A stretch of DNA of 49,937 nt, taken from Pseudomonas marginalis (GTDB taxonomy: Bacteria; Pseudomonadota; Gammaproteobacteria; Pseudomonadales; Pseudomonadaceae). Under the pieces are notes generated by a model that saw only the letters and a program-made list of their open reading frames with translations, ran no database searches and had not been told where the DNA came from. Positions 17,207 through 24,352 of the stretch are shown here, piece by piece. Numbering within the stretch: the stretch's first letter is position 1; every line of letters begins with the position of its first letter. The stretch is taken from NCBI RefSeq assembly GCF_001645105.1, contig NZ_LKEG01000048.1:1-49937 (forward strand), given 5' to 3'. The position numbers were made by a program, and so were the translations under genes.

Positions 17207-18211
17207 TTACTTGACCTCGTTCAGGTAACGGGCGGCGAAGGCTTCCTGCACAGCGGCCATTTTTTCGTAGTCCACCACCCCGGCGCGCGCGTAATCGCTG
17301 TCGGACAGGAACTGCGCGGCGACGTCGGCCGGCATTTTCATCGGGCGCACAGGGCGCAGGTACGCCTTGGCCCACAGTGCCTGGCCTTCGTCCGACAGCA
17401 CGAAGTCGAGGACTTTTTCGGCATTGGCGCGGTGCGGCGCGTTGGCGACCAGGCTCATCACGTAAGGCACGCTGATGCTGCCTTCCTTGGGGATCACGAA
17501 GGCGACGTTGGCCTTGTCTTTGTAGCGCGCGCGGTAGGCGTTGAAGTCGTAGTCCACCAGGATCGGCAACTCACCGGACAGCACCCGTGCATACGCGGTT
17601 TGCTTGGGCACGATGGGCGCGTTCTTCGCCAGTTTCTGGAAGTAGTCGATGGCCGGGGCAAAGTTGTCGAGGTCGCCGCCCATGGCGCGGTTGATCGCCA
17701 CTGCCGACACGTAGCCGACGAAGGCGCTGGACGGGTCGAGGTAACCGACCATGCCTTTGTACTCTGGCTTGAGCAGGTCGGCCCAGCTTTGCGGCACCGG
17801 CAAACCACCGAGTGCATCAACGTTGACCATGATGCCCAAGGTGCCGGAATGGATCGCGAACCAGTGGCCGGCAGGGTCTTTGAGGCCCGCCGGAATCTGC
17901 TCCCAGGCCTTGGGTTTGTAGGTGTCGACCACCTGGGCTTTTTGTGCCTGCAGACCGAAGGTCACGCCGTAGTAAACGACGTCGGCGACCGGTGCGGCTT
18001 TCTCCGCCACCAACTGCGCCAGGGACTGGCCGGAGTTCTTGTTGTCCAGCGGCACCTGCACGCCGGTGCTGGCGGCGATGGCCTTGAGCTGAGTGCCCCA
18101 GTCGGCCCAGTCCGGCGGGCAGTTGTAGCAAATCGCGGTGTCGGCGGCCTGGGCCAGGCTGGCCGTACCGCACAGCAGCAGGGCTGCCAGGGTTTTACTG
18201 AGTGCGCGCAT
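17207..18211 (-). CDS. Periplasmic substrate-binding protein of ABC importer
   Basis: The 334-residue protein has a Sec signal peptide cleaved after AQA (about residue 22) and a family-1-like binding fold: DVVYYGVTFGLQAQ in the first lobe and SGELPILVDYDFNAYRARYKDKA in the second. Two cysteines near the mature N-terminus (Cys28 and Cys31, AICYNC) are spaced to form a disulfide and are unusual for Fe(III) relatives. The ferric-binding tyrosine pair is not evident, so an organic ligand such as a phosphonate or phosphodiester is more likely. The start at 18211 follows a GAGGAG site and overlaps the regulator's 3' end by 17 bases. Confidence 0.9.
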   Translation of the reverse strand: MRALSKTLAALLLCGTASLAQAADTAICYNCPPDWADWGTQLKAIAASTGVQVPLDNKNSGQSLAQLVAEKAAPVADVVYYGVTFGLQAQKAQVVDTYKPKAWEQIPAGLKDPAGHWFAIHSGTLGIMVNVDALGGLPVPQSWADLLKPEYKGMVGYLDPSSAFVGYVSAVAINRAMGGDLDNFAPAIDYFQKLAKNAPIVPKQTAYARVLSGELPILVDYDFNAYRARYKDKANVAFVIPKEGSISVPYVMSLVANAPHRANAEKVLDFVLSDEGQALWAKAYLRPVRPMKMPADVAAQFLSDSDYARAGVVDYEKMAAVQEAFAARYLNEVK

Positions 18212-19214
18212 CAAGGGTCTCCTCATGGGGTTGGGTACTGTCGCCTGGTCGAATGTGGCAAGGCAGGCAATGGGAAATCGGGGCGTTGCCGGCGATCTGC
18301 GCCAGCAACTGGTCAATCACGGTGCTGGCGAGCAGCGCAATGGGCTGCACCACGCTGCACAGGGTCGGGTGCATCTGGGTGCCGAGGCTGATGCCGTCGA
18401 ACCCCATCACCGAGAGTTGTTCGGGTACGTTCCAGGCGTTGCGGCGCAACTCAGCGATCAGGCTGATTGCCAGGAAATCGTTGGAGCACACCAAAGCGGT
18501 GGGGGCTTCGGCCCCGTGGAGGAAAGGTTCGATAGCAGCGAATTCGGCCTGGGTGTGGGCCGGCATTTCGATCACCGGGCGGCTCTTGAGGCCGTATTCC
18601 TTCATCGCATCGCAGTAACCGGCGTAACGCAGGCGGGCACGGTCCGATTGCAAAGCGGGGCCAGCGACCATGCTGATGCGCCGGTGTCCGGCGTCCAGCA
18701 GATACCGTGTTGCCATGGCCATGCCGGCGCGGTTGTCGACCGACACGGCGCTGTAGTTGGGGTTGCTAGGTTGGTGGTAGGCCAGCACGAACGGCGTCTG
18801 TTCGGTGTTCAGGCTGCTGAGCACGCTATTGCTCTCGGCATCGGTGACCGTCAGCACCAGGCCGTCGACGCGCTGGCGCAGCAGCTCTTCCACCACAATG
18901 CACTCGCGTTCACTGCTGTAGTCGGTGGTTGCCAGCAACAGGCTGTAGCCGCGCGACCGTGCAGCGCGCTCCATGGCCTGGAACTGCTCGGCAAACACCG
19001 GGTTGAGCAGGTTAGGCACCACCACGCCGATCAATTGGGTGGTTTGCAGGCGCAATTGGCGGCCCAGCAGGTTCGGCCGGAAGCCCAACTCACGGGCGGC
19101 GGCGAACACCTGCTCGCGGGTGGTCGGGCGCACTTGGTCGGGGGAGGCAAAGGTGCGGGCGGCGGTGGCGCGGGATACGCCAGCCAGGCGCGCAACGTCT
19201 TTCAGGTCAGTCAT
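18195..19214 (-). CDS. LacI-family transcriptional regulator
   Basis: The 339-residue protein has the N-terminal LacI helix-turn-helix and hinge (TDLKDVARLAGVSRATAART, then VRPTTREQVFAAARELGFRPN). A periplasmic-binding-protein-like sensor domain follows (LIGVVVPNLLNPVFAEQF, VSVDNRAGMAMATRYLLDAGH, ALVCSNDFLAI, SVMGFDGISLG). It is the first gene of the operon and overlaps the binding-protein gene, so regulator and transporter are made together. A perfect 14-base palindrome 12 bases upstream of its ATG is the likely operator, implying autorepression relieved by the transported compound. The ATG at 19214 is chosen because the HTH starts there. Confidence 0.94.
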   Translation of the reverse strand: MTDLKDVARLAGVSRATAARTFASPDQVRPTTREQVFAAARELGFRPNLLGRQLRLQTTQLIGVVVPNLLNPVFAEQFQAMERAARSRGYSLLLATTDYSSERECIVVEELLRQRVDGLVLTVTDAESNSVLSSLNTEQTPFVLAYHQPSNPNYSAVSVDNRAGMAMATRYLLDAGHRRISMVAGPALQSDRARLRYAGYCDAMKEYGLKSRPVIEMPAHTQAEFAAIEPFLHGAEAPTALVCSNDFLAISLIAELRRNAWNVPEQLSVMGFDGISLGTQMHPTLCSVVQPIALLASTVIDQLLAQIAGNAPISHCLPCHIRPGDSTQPHEETLDARTQ

Positions 19215-19225
19215 TGTCACTCGCT

Positions 19226-19239
19226 TGAGATCGATCTCA
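19226..19239. promoter_or_regulatory. LacI-type operator palindrome
   Basis: TGAGATCGATCTCA is a perfect 14-base palindrome with a central CG, the form usual for LacI-family operators. It lies 12-25 bases before the regulator start, where binding would block the whole seven-gene operon. Confidence 0.55.
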
Positions 19240-19326
19240 TTGGCGAGGACAGTAGCGGGGGAATGTGGCAGTTCGGTGCCGAGAACATGACGATTTGATG
19301 TCAGCCAAGGACTGCTGCCATGCACC

Positions 19327-19460
19327 TGTGGTGAGCGGGCTTGCCCCGCGCTGGGTGGCGAAGCCACCCCAATAAGGACGCCGCGGAGCTCCAGAAAAAT
19401 CGTGGTGCCTGGATTTAGGGCGGCTTCGCCCCCCAGCGCGGGGCAAGCCCGCTCACTACA
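19327..19460. repeat. REP pair (REPIN), GTGAGCGGG class
   Basis: The left arm GTGGTGAGCGGGCTTGCC and the inverted right arm GGCAAGCCCGCTCACTACA enclose about 90 bases containing further palindromes (GGTGGCGAAGCCACC; GGCGGCTTCGCCCCCC). The class matches the single copy at 2757. The rest of the 397-base gap between the LacI gene and nspC holds the operator and an otherwise featureless 150 bases. Confidence 0.8.
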
Positions 19461-19611
19461 AAAAAACGGTGTCGGCCCCTGAACAGTCATACTCCGGCGC
19501 TACGCTCGTAAACCAAGGGCAGCAAAATCCGCCCACTAACCTTTCGATTCGATCCAAGTGCGGGCACAATGCGTGTCCTTTTTTGGCAGGCACCGCCGCA
19601 GGCTCTCAAAA

Positions 19612-20709
19612 ATGATCAAAACGCCGTACTACCTCATCGATAAACAGAAGCTTCTGGTCAACATGCAGAAGATTGCTTACGTGCGCGAGCAGTCCGGCGC
19701 CAAGGCCCTGCTGGCGCTCAAGTGCTTTGCCACCTGGTCGGTGTTCGACCTGATGCAGCAATACATGGACGGCACCACCTCGTCGTCGCTGTATGAGCTC
19801 AAGCTCGGCCGCCAGAAGTTCGAAGGCGAGGCGCACGCCTACAGCGTCGCCTGGGCCGACGATGAAATCGAAGAGATGCTGGATAACTGCGACAAGATCA
19901 TCTTCAACTCCATCAGCCAGCTGCAGCGCTTTGCCGAGCGCTCCGAAGGCAAGACCCGCGGCCTGCGCGTCAACCCGCAGGTGAGCAGTTCCGACTACTT
20001 GCTGGCCGACCCGGCGCGTCCGTTCAGCCGTCTGGGCGAATGGGACCCGGTGAAGATCGAAGGCGTGATCGAGCAGATCTCCGGCTTCATGTTCCACAAC
20101 AACTGCGAGAACGGCGATTTCAGCCTGTTCGACAACATGCTCGGCACCATCGAAGAACGCTTCGGCGCGCTGCTGCACAAGGTCGAGTGGGTCAGCCTCG
20201 GCGGTGGCATCCACTTCACCGGTGAAGACTATGCCGTGGACGCGTTCTGCGCGCGCTTGAAGGCGTTCTCCGAAAAGTACGGCGTGCAGGTCTACTTGGA
20301 ACCCGGCGAAGCGGCGATCACCAACAGCGCCTCCCTGGAAGTCACCGTGCTCGACACCCTCTACAACGGCAAGAACCTCGCCGTGGTCGACAGTTCCATC
20401 GAAGCCCACCTGCTGGACCTGCTGATCTATCGCCTCAACGCCAAGCTGGCGCCAAGCGATGGCGAACACACCGTCATGGTGTGCGGCAAATCCTGCCTGG
20501 CCGGGGACATCTTCGGCGAGTATCAATTTGATCGTCCGCTGGCCATCGGCGATCGGCTGTCGTTCATCGACACCGCAGGCTACACCATGGTCAAGAAAAA
20601 CTGGTTCAACGGCCTGAAAATGCCGTCCATCGTAGTGAAACAACTCGACGGTACAGTCGAAGTGGTTCGTGAATTTGGTTACGACGACTACCTGTCCAGC
20701 CTTTCGTAA
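19612..20709 (+). CDS. nspC: Carboxynorspermidine decarboxylase
   Basis: The 365-residue PLP enzyme of the alanine-racemase-fold decarboxylases carries the cofactor lysine at about residue 37 (ALLALKCFATW). It also has the SSSLYELKLGR segment, the glycine-rich phosphate-binding turn WVSLGGGIHFTG, LEPGEAAI and the catalytic-cysteine region VCGKSCLAGDIFGEY. It removes CO2 from carboxynorspermidine (or carboxyspermidine) as the last step of the alternative polyamine route. The ATG at 19612 is where family similarity starts (IKTPYYLIDKQKL); upstream in-frame codons are not family-like. It is followed 28 bases later by the matching dehydrogenase gene. Confidence 0.93.
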   Translation: MIKTPYYLIDKQKLLVNMQKIAYVREQSGAKALLALKCFATWSVFDLMQQYMDGTTSSSLYELKLGRQKFEGEAHAYSVAWADDEIEEMLDNCDKIIFNSISQLQRFAERSEGKTRGLRVNPQVSSSDYLLADPARPFSRLGEWDPVKIEGVIEQISGFMFHNNCENGDFSLFDNMLGTIEERFGALLHKVEWVSLGGGIHFTGEDYAVDAFCARLKAFSEKYGVQVYLEPGEAAITNSASLEVTVLDTLYNGKNLAVVDSSIEAHLLDLLIYRLNAKLAPSDGEHTVMVCGKSCLAGDIFGEYQFDRPLAIGDRLSFIDTAGYTMVKKNWFNGLKMPSIVVKQLDGTVEVVREFGYDDYLSSLS

Positions 20710-20737
20710 GCTGGCGGATAAAGGAGAGATAAAGCAA

Positions 20738-21982
20738 TTGAAAAAGAACGTTCTTATCATTGGTGCAGGAGGTGTCGCCAAGGTGGTGGCCCACAAGTGC
20801 GCGCAGCACAACGACGAACTCGGTCGTATTGCTATCGCGTCGCGCAACATCTCCAAATGCCAGGCCATCATCGACAGCGTCAAGGCCAAGGGTAGCCTCA
20901 AGGTTCCCGCCGATATCCAAGCCTTCGCGCTGAACGCCCTGGACGTGGAAGCGACCAAGGCCCTGATCCGCGAGACCGAATCGCAGATCGTCATCAACGT
21001 CGGCTCCGCGTTCCTCAACATGTCGGTCCTGCGGGCCTGCATCGACACGGGCGTTGCGTACCTCGACACCGCCATCCACGAAGAGCCGGGCAAGGTCTGC
21101 GAGACCCCGCCGTGGTACGGCAACTACGAGTGGAACCACCTGGAAGAGTGCAAACAGAAGAACATCACCGCCATCCTTGGCGTGGGCTTCGACCCGGGTG
21201 TCGTCAACGCGTATGCCGCGCTGGCGCAGCAACAGCATTTCGACCGCATTGATTCGATCGACATCCTCGACGTCAATGCCGGCTCCCATGGCAAATACTT
21301 CGCCACCAACTTCGACCCGGAAATCAACTTCCGCGAGTTCACCGGACAGGTGTGGAGCTGGCAGAACAGCCAGTGGACCAGCAACACCATGTTCGAAGTC
21401 AAACGCACCGACGACCTGCCGGTCGTCGGTTCGCAGAACCTTTACCTCACCGGCCACGATGAAGTGCACTCGCTGTCGAAAAACCTCGACGTGCCCAACG
21501 TGCGTTTCTGGATGAGCTTCGGCGAACACTACATCAACGTGTTTACCGTGCTGAAGAACCTCGGCCTGCTCTCCGAAAAGCCGGTCACCACCGCCGAAGG
21601 CCTGGAAGTCGTGCCGCTGAAACTGGTCAAGGCCGTACTGCCCGACCCGTCTTCGCTCGCGCCGGGCTACACCGGCAAGACCTGCATCGGCGACCTGGTC
21701 AAAGGCACCAAGAACGGCCAACCCCACGAGATGTTCATCTACAACGTGGCGTGCCATGAAGAAGCCTTTGCCGAGACCGACAGCCAAGGCATCTCCTACA
21801 CCGCAGGCGTTCCACCCGTAGCCGCTGCGCTGCTGGTAGCGCGCGGTGAGTGGGATGTGAAGCACATGGCCAACGTCGAGGAATTGCCCGCTGAGCCGTT
21901 CCTGAAAGCGCTGGACGTGATGGGCTTGCCGACTCGGATTAAAGACGAGCACGGTGATCGGGCTTGGGATGCAATTGCCTGA
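20738..21982 (+). CDS. Carboxynorspermidine synthase (saccharopine dehydrogenase family)
   Basis: The 414-residue NAD(P)H enzyme has an N-terminal Rossmann motif (NVLIIGAGGVAKVVAHKCAQ) and the saccharopine-dehydrogenase-type body (INVGSAFLNMSVLRACIDTG, YLDTAIHE, GVGFDPGVVNAYAAL). It condenses a diamine (diaminopropane or putrescine) with aspartate semialdehyde to the carboxylated polyamine that NspC then decarboxylates. The start is taken as TTG at 20738 because a strong AAGGAGA lies 11 bases before it and the Rossmann strand begins right there. An ATG further up would lie inside nspC and add a non-family tail. It forms a two-gene operon with nspC. Confidence 0.92.
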   Translation: MKKNVLIIGAGGVAKVVAHKCAQHNDELGRIAIASRNISKCQAIIDSVKAKGSLKVPADIQAFALNALDVEATKALIRETESQIVINVGSAFLNMSVLRACIDTGVAYLDTAIHEEPGKVCETPPWYGNYEWNHLEECKQKNITAILGVGFDPGVVNAYAALAQQQHFDRIDSIDILDVNAGSHGKYFATNFDPEINFREFTGQVWSWQNSQWTSNTMFEVKRTDDLPVVGSQNLYLTGHDEVHSLSKNLDVPNVRFWMSFGEHYINVFTVLKNLGLLSEKPVTTAEGLEVVPLKLVKAVLPDPSSLAPGYTGKTCIGDLVKGTKNGQPHEMFIYNVACHEEAFAETDSQGISYTAGVPPVAAALLVARGEWDVKHMANVEELPAEPFLKALDVMGLPTRIKDEHGDRAWDAIA

Positions 21983-22005
21983 ATAGGCGATCGCTGACCG
22001 AACAA

Positions 22006-22100
22006 AAATGTGGGAGGGGGCTTGCCCCCGAGAGCGGTAGATCAGTCACAGCTGTATTGACTGACACACTGCAATCGGGGGCAAGCCCCCTCCCACATTT
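22006..22100. repeat. REP pair (REPIN), GTGGGAGGGGGC class
   Basis: AAATGTGGGAGGGGGCTTGC and its inverted copy ending CCTCCCACATTT flank a spacer containing the internal repeat GTCAGTCAATAC-like core (CAGTCACAGCTGTATTGACTG). It lies directly after the polyamine operon and may terminate it. Same class as 37572-37660. Confidence 0.85.
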
Positions 22101-22242
22101 GGTTTTAGGGTGTCTGTTATTCCAAGTTCCGGGCCGAGTTGCTCAGCGCTCTCGAACATTGTAAAAGCGCCGGCGCACCCAGGGTCATGTCGCCCAGCAA
22201 CTTCTCGATCGCGAGCTGTTGGATCGGTTGAAATACGTCCCT

Positions 22243-22375
22243 GTAGTGAGCGAGCTTGCTCGCGCTGGGCTGCGCAGCAGCCCCCAAACCCGACAACCGA
22301 GCCGCATCAGGTATACCGCGCAAACCGTCCTGGGGCCGCTTCGCGGCCCAACGGGAGCAAGCTCCCTCGCCACAG
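22243..22375. repeat. Mixed-class REP pair
   Basis: The left arm (GTGAGCGAGCTTGCTCGC) is a variant of the GTGAGCGGG class. The right arm (GGGAGCAAGCTCCCTCGCC) is of the GTGGCGAGG class. Inner palindromes GGGCTGCGCAGCAGCCC and GGGCCGCTTCGCGGCCC separate them. The arms are in inverted orientation as in a REPIN but do not match each other. Confidence 0.65.
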
Positions 22376-22532
22376 GGGATCGCATTTAGCCATGAGTTCC
22401 AGGACTTTTCCCACAAGGGTTTCAGGTTGTCGCTCGGAACTTCGCTCACTAACCTCTGCTCCGTCGCTGCCAATTCAGCGGCCGGATTTGACCGTCCGAC
22501 TTCAAAGAGCAACTGCGCCTACACCGATCTTC

Positions 22533-22697
22533 GGCGTTTTTTTACGCCTGATGTATTGTGTCGCGGCAGCTGTACGCGGGATACCTTCGGGTATGCCGGT
22601 TTTGCTTCTTTGGCCGGTCGGTCAACCCGCGTATAGCTGCCACCCTAATTCGGTTGACTGCGAATCGTGGCAGCTCCATTTACAAAGGAGCTTCACC
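22533..22697 (+). promoter_or_regulatory. Structured leader with two alternative RNA folds
   Basis: Fold A: GGCAGCTGTACGCGGG (22565-22580) pairs over 16 bases, with one G-U, to CCCGCGTATAGCTGCC (22626-22641). It encloses a UUCG-capped hairpin (22581-22594) and a second short hairpin (22595-22618), making a three-way junction. In this state AGCTCC (22672-22677) can pair with GGAGCT (22687-22692) and cover the ribosome binding site. Fold B: AGCTGCCAC (22635-22643) pairs perfectly with GTGGCAGCT (22667-22675), extended by ATTCG/CGAAT, which breaks both other stems and frees the site. A GGCGT-T6-ACGCC hairpin lies just upstream (22533-22548). The ligand or trigger is unknown. Confidence 0.6.
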
Positions 22698-22937
22698 ATG
22701 ATCAAAGACAGTCCAAATCCCCCAGAAACACTCTTCACCGTCCGCGCCGACTTAGACACGGAAACCTTGCTGGCCAACGCCTCCCAAGACCTCGCCGCCA
22801 TCAACGACATCGCGGCCCACCTGGCATTTGAAGTAAACGGCGCCCAACGCAACATTGCGCTGGGCATCTGCCGCATGCTGGAAGGGGTGCAACTATTGGT
22901 CGACAAGGCGCTGAATACGGCTTACCCAGTAGCCTGA
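22698..22937 (+). CDS. DUF6124/DUF3077-type small protein
   Basis: The 79-residue protein is of a Pseudomonas-restricted family of unknown function. The recognisable part is LFTVRADLDTETLLANASQDLAAINDIAAHLAFEVNG (quoted in part), followed by a helix ending LVDKALN, predicted as two long amphipathic helices. Members I recall are about 110-125 residues with an N-terminal extension, so this copy is short. ATG at 22698 follows AAAGGAG, which lies in the 3' half of a hairpin. The open frame extends far upstream without stops, but that part is REP and leader sequence. Cysteine occurs once (ICRM). Isolated between REPs and glutaminase, its control is probably post-transcriptional through the leader. 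Confidence 0.75.
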   Translation: MIKDSPNPPETLFTVRADLDTETLLANASQDLAAINDIAAHLAFEVNGAQRNIALGICRMLEGVQLLVDKALNTAYPVA

Positions 22938-22949
22938 ATCATCAAAGAC

Positions 22950-22975
22950 GATCGTTCCCATAAACGGGAACGATC
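22950..22975. terminator. Hairpin between convergent genes
   Basis: GATCGTTCCC at 22950-22959 pairs perfectly with GGGAACGATC at 22966-22975 around a six-base loop. It ends one base before the glutaminase stop codon region and 13 bases after the DUF6124 stop. Neither side has a long T-run, so it is a modest bidirectional terminator. Confidence 0.6.
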
Positions 22976-23899
22976 TCAAAACACCGACCACCCAATCCGC
23001 TCACTCAACAACTCCAACGCCTTCATCCCCGCCAAAGAATTCCCCGCCGCGTTCAACTCCGGCGACCACACGCACACCGTAAACTGCCCCGGCACCACGG
23101 CAACGATCCCGCCACCTACTCCGCTCTTGCCCGGCAAGCCGACGCGGTAAGCAAAATTCCCTGCCTCGTCATACAGCCCGCTGGTGGCCATGATCGAGTT
23201 GACTTGCCGGGTCTGTCGGGCGGTCAGAATCTGTTCGCCGCTGTGGGCACTCGTGCCCTCGTTTGCCAGGAAGCTGAACGCCTTGGCCAGATCCACGCAG
23301 CTCATTTGCAGCGCGCAGTAGTTGAAGTAGCTGTGCAGCACGGCATCCACGTCGTTGTGGAAGTTGCCGAAGGATTTCATCAGGTAGGCCATGGCGGCGT
23401 TGCGCGCACCATGCTGGGCTTCGGATTCGGCGACGACGCTGTTGACCAGGATGTGTGGGTTGCCCGACAGGCGCCGCACGAAGTCGCGCATCGACAGGAT
23501 CGGCACGGCGAAGCGCGACTGGTTGATGTCGCAGATCACCAGCGCACCCGCATTGATGAACGGATTGCGCGGGCGCCCGCGTTCGAATTCCAACTGCACC
23601 ATGGAGTTGAACGGCTGCCCTGACGGCTCGTGGCCCAAGCGCTCCCAGATGGTTTCGCCGCCGTGGTCGATGGCCTGCACCAGGCTGAACACCTTGGAGA
23701 TGCTCTGCACCGAAAACAGCGTATCGGCATCACCGGCGCGGTAGGCCGAGCCGTCGTTGCCGTACACGGCGATACCGAGTTGGTTGGCCGGTACATCGGC
23801 CAGCGCGGGGATGTAATCGGCGACTTTGCCGAGGCCGATCAGTGGACGCACTTCGTCGAGAATCGACGAGAGCATCGCCTGCATGTCTTGTCCGGTCAT
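22976..23899 (-). CDS. glsB: Glutaminase
   Basis: The 307-residue serine-dependent glutaminase converts glutamine to glutamate and ammonia. The beta-lactamase-like fold is shown by the catalytic Ser66-x-x-Lys69 in SVQSISKVF, the NPFINAGALV segment, the VVAESEAQHGARNAAMAYLM helix, SYFNYCALQMSC and the closing GLPGKSGVGGGIVAVVPG loop. The length matches bacterial GlsA/GlsB. ATG at 23899 is used; the next Met, five residues on, is a less likely alternative. It is cytosolic and monocistronic. The gene symbol could equally be glsA, as naming differs among species. Confidence 0.95.
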   Translation of the reverse strand: MTGQDMQAMLSSILDEVRPLIGLGKVADYIPALADVPANQLGIAVYGNDGSAYRAGDADTLFSVQSISKVFSLVQAIDHGGETIWERLGHEPSGQPFNSMVQLEFERGRPRNPFINAGALVICDINQSRFAVPILSMRDFVRRLSGNPHILVNSVVAESEAQHGARNAAMAYLMKSFGNFHNDVDAVLHSYFNYCALQMSCVDLAKAFSFLANEGTSAHSGEQILTARQTRQVNSIMATSGLYDEAGNFAYRVGLPGKSGVGGGIVAVVPGQFTVCVWSPELNAAGNSLAGMKALELLSERIGWSVF

Positions 23900-23965
23900 T
23901 GTTTCTTTGAATCAGTGATAAGCGGGGCGCGGAGGATACCTGAAACACGCAGGTCAGGTAGCGCA

Positions 23966-24352
23966 CTACAGAACGTGAAGCCCACCCTCGTCTCGATAAT
24001 ACATTAGGGACTCGTACTGAAACGACATCAAGAAACAGGCGTCACACCTCGCAGTCAGTTGCTCCACCAGTTCCCTGACGTCAGCCAATGGATCGGCGTC
24101 CTCCGGCGCAGGCCCCTTGATGCGCAGATAACAACGAATGGCGACCGGAAACGCCAGATCACTGGGGCGCTGGGCACGAATTTCAGGATCATCCACTTCA
24201 TAGCAGCCGCTCAGGAAAAGACCTGAATAAAAGCGCGCCTCCACCGACTGTTCATTCTGTTCCAGCTCAGCAACACCCACCGCACTCACGGCGTCTGCCA
24301 GCTGTGCCAAAGACATTCGCCGATCAGCCTCAAGGTGAATATCAAGCCCCAT
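23966..24352 (-). CDS. Unrecognised protein, second of an overlapping pair
   Basis: This 128-residue soluble protein starts MGLDIHLEADRRM, with a central VEARFYSGLFLSGCYEVDD and PVAIRCYLRIKG, and ends ESLMYYRDEGGLHVL. It is acidic, with alternating strands and helices, and has no signal peptide or membrane segment. The family is not recognised. The start at 24352 lies 11 bases inside the end of the upstream gene, so the two are translated together. Base composition of the pair is visibly lower in GC than neighbouring genes, suggesting recent acquisition. Small acidic paired proteins of this type are often immunity or accessory factors, but nothing in the sequence proves this. Confidence 0.65.
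   Translation of the reverse strand: MGLDIHLEADRRMSLAQLADAVSAVGVAELEQNEQSVEARFYSGLFLSGCYEVDDPEIRAQRPSDLAFPVAIRCYLRIKGPAPEDADPLADVRELVEQLTARCDACFLMSFQYESLMYYRDEGGLHVL

Noticed and set aside
16379..18391. A 670-codon open frame on the plus strand opposite the ABC importer genes
   Set aside because: Its composition is dominated by His, Gln and Arg, and the opposite strand has intact transporter motifs with overlapping starts and stops.
22110..22697. Upstream extension of the DUF6124 reading frame to about 275 codons
   Set aside because: The extension crosses a REP pair and the structured leader, while the ATG at 22698 has a proper ribosome binding site and family-like start.
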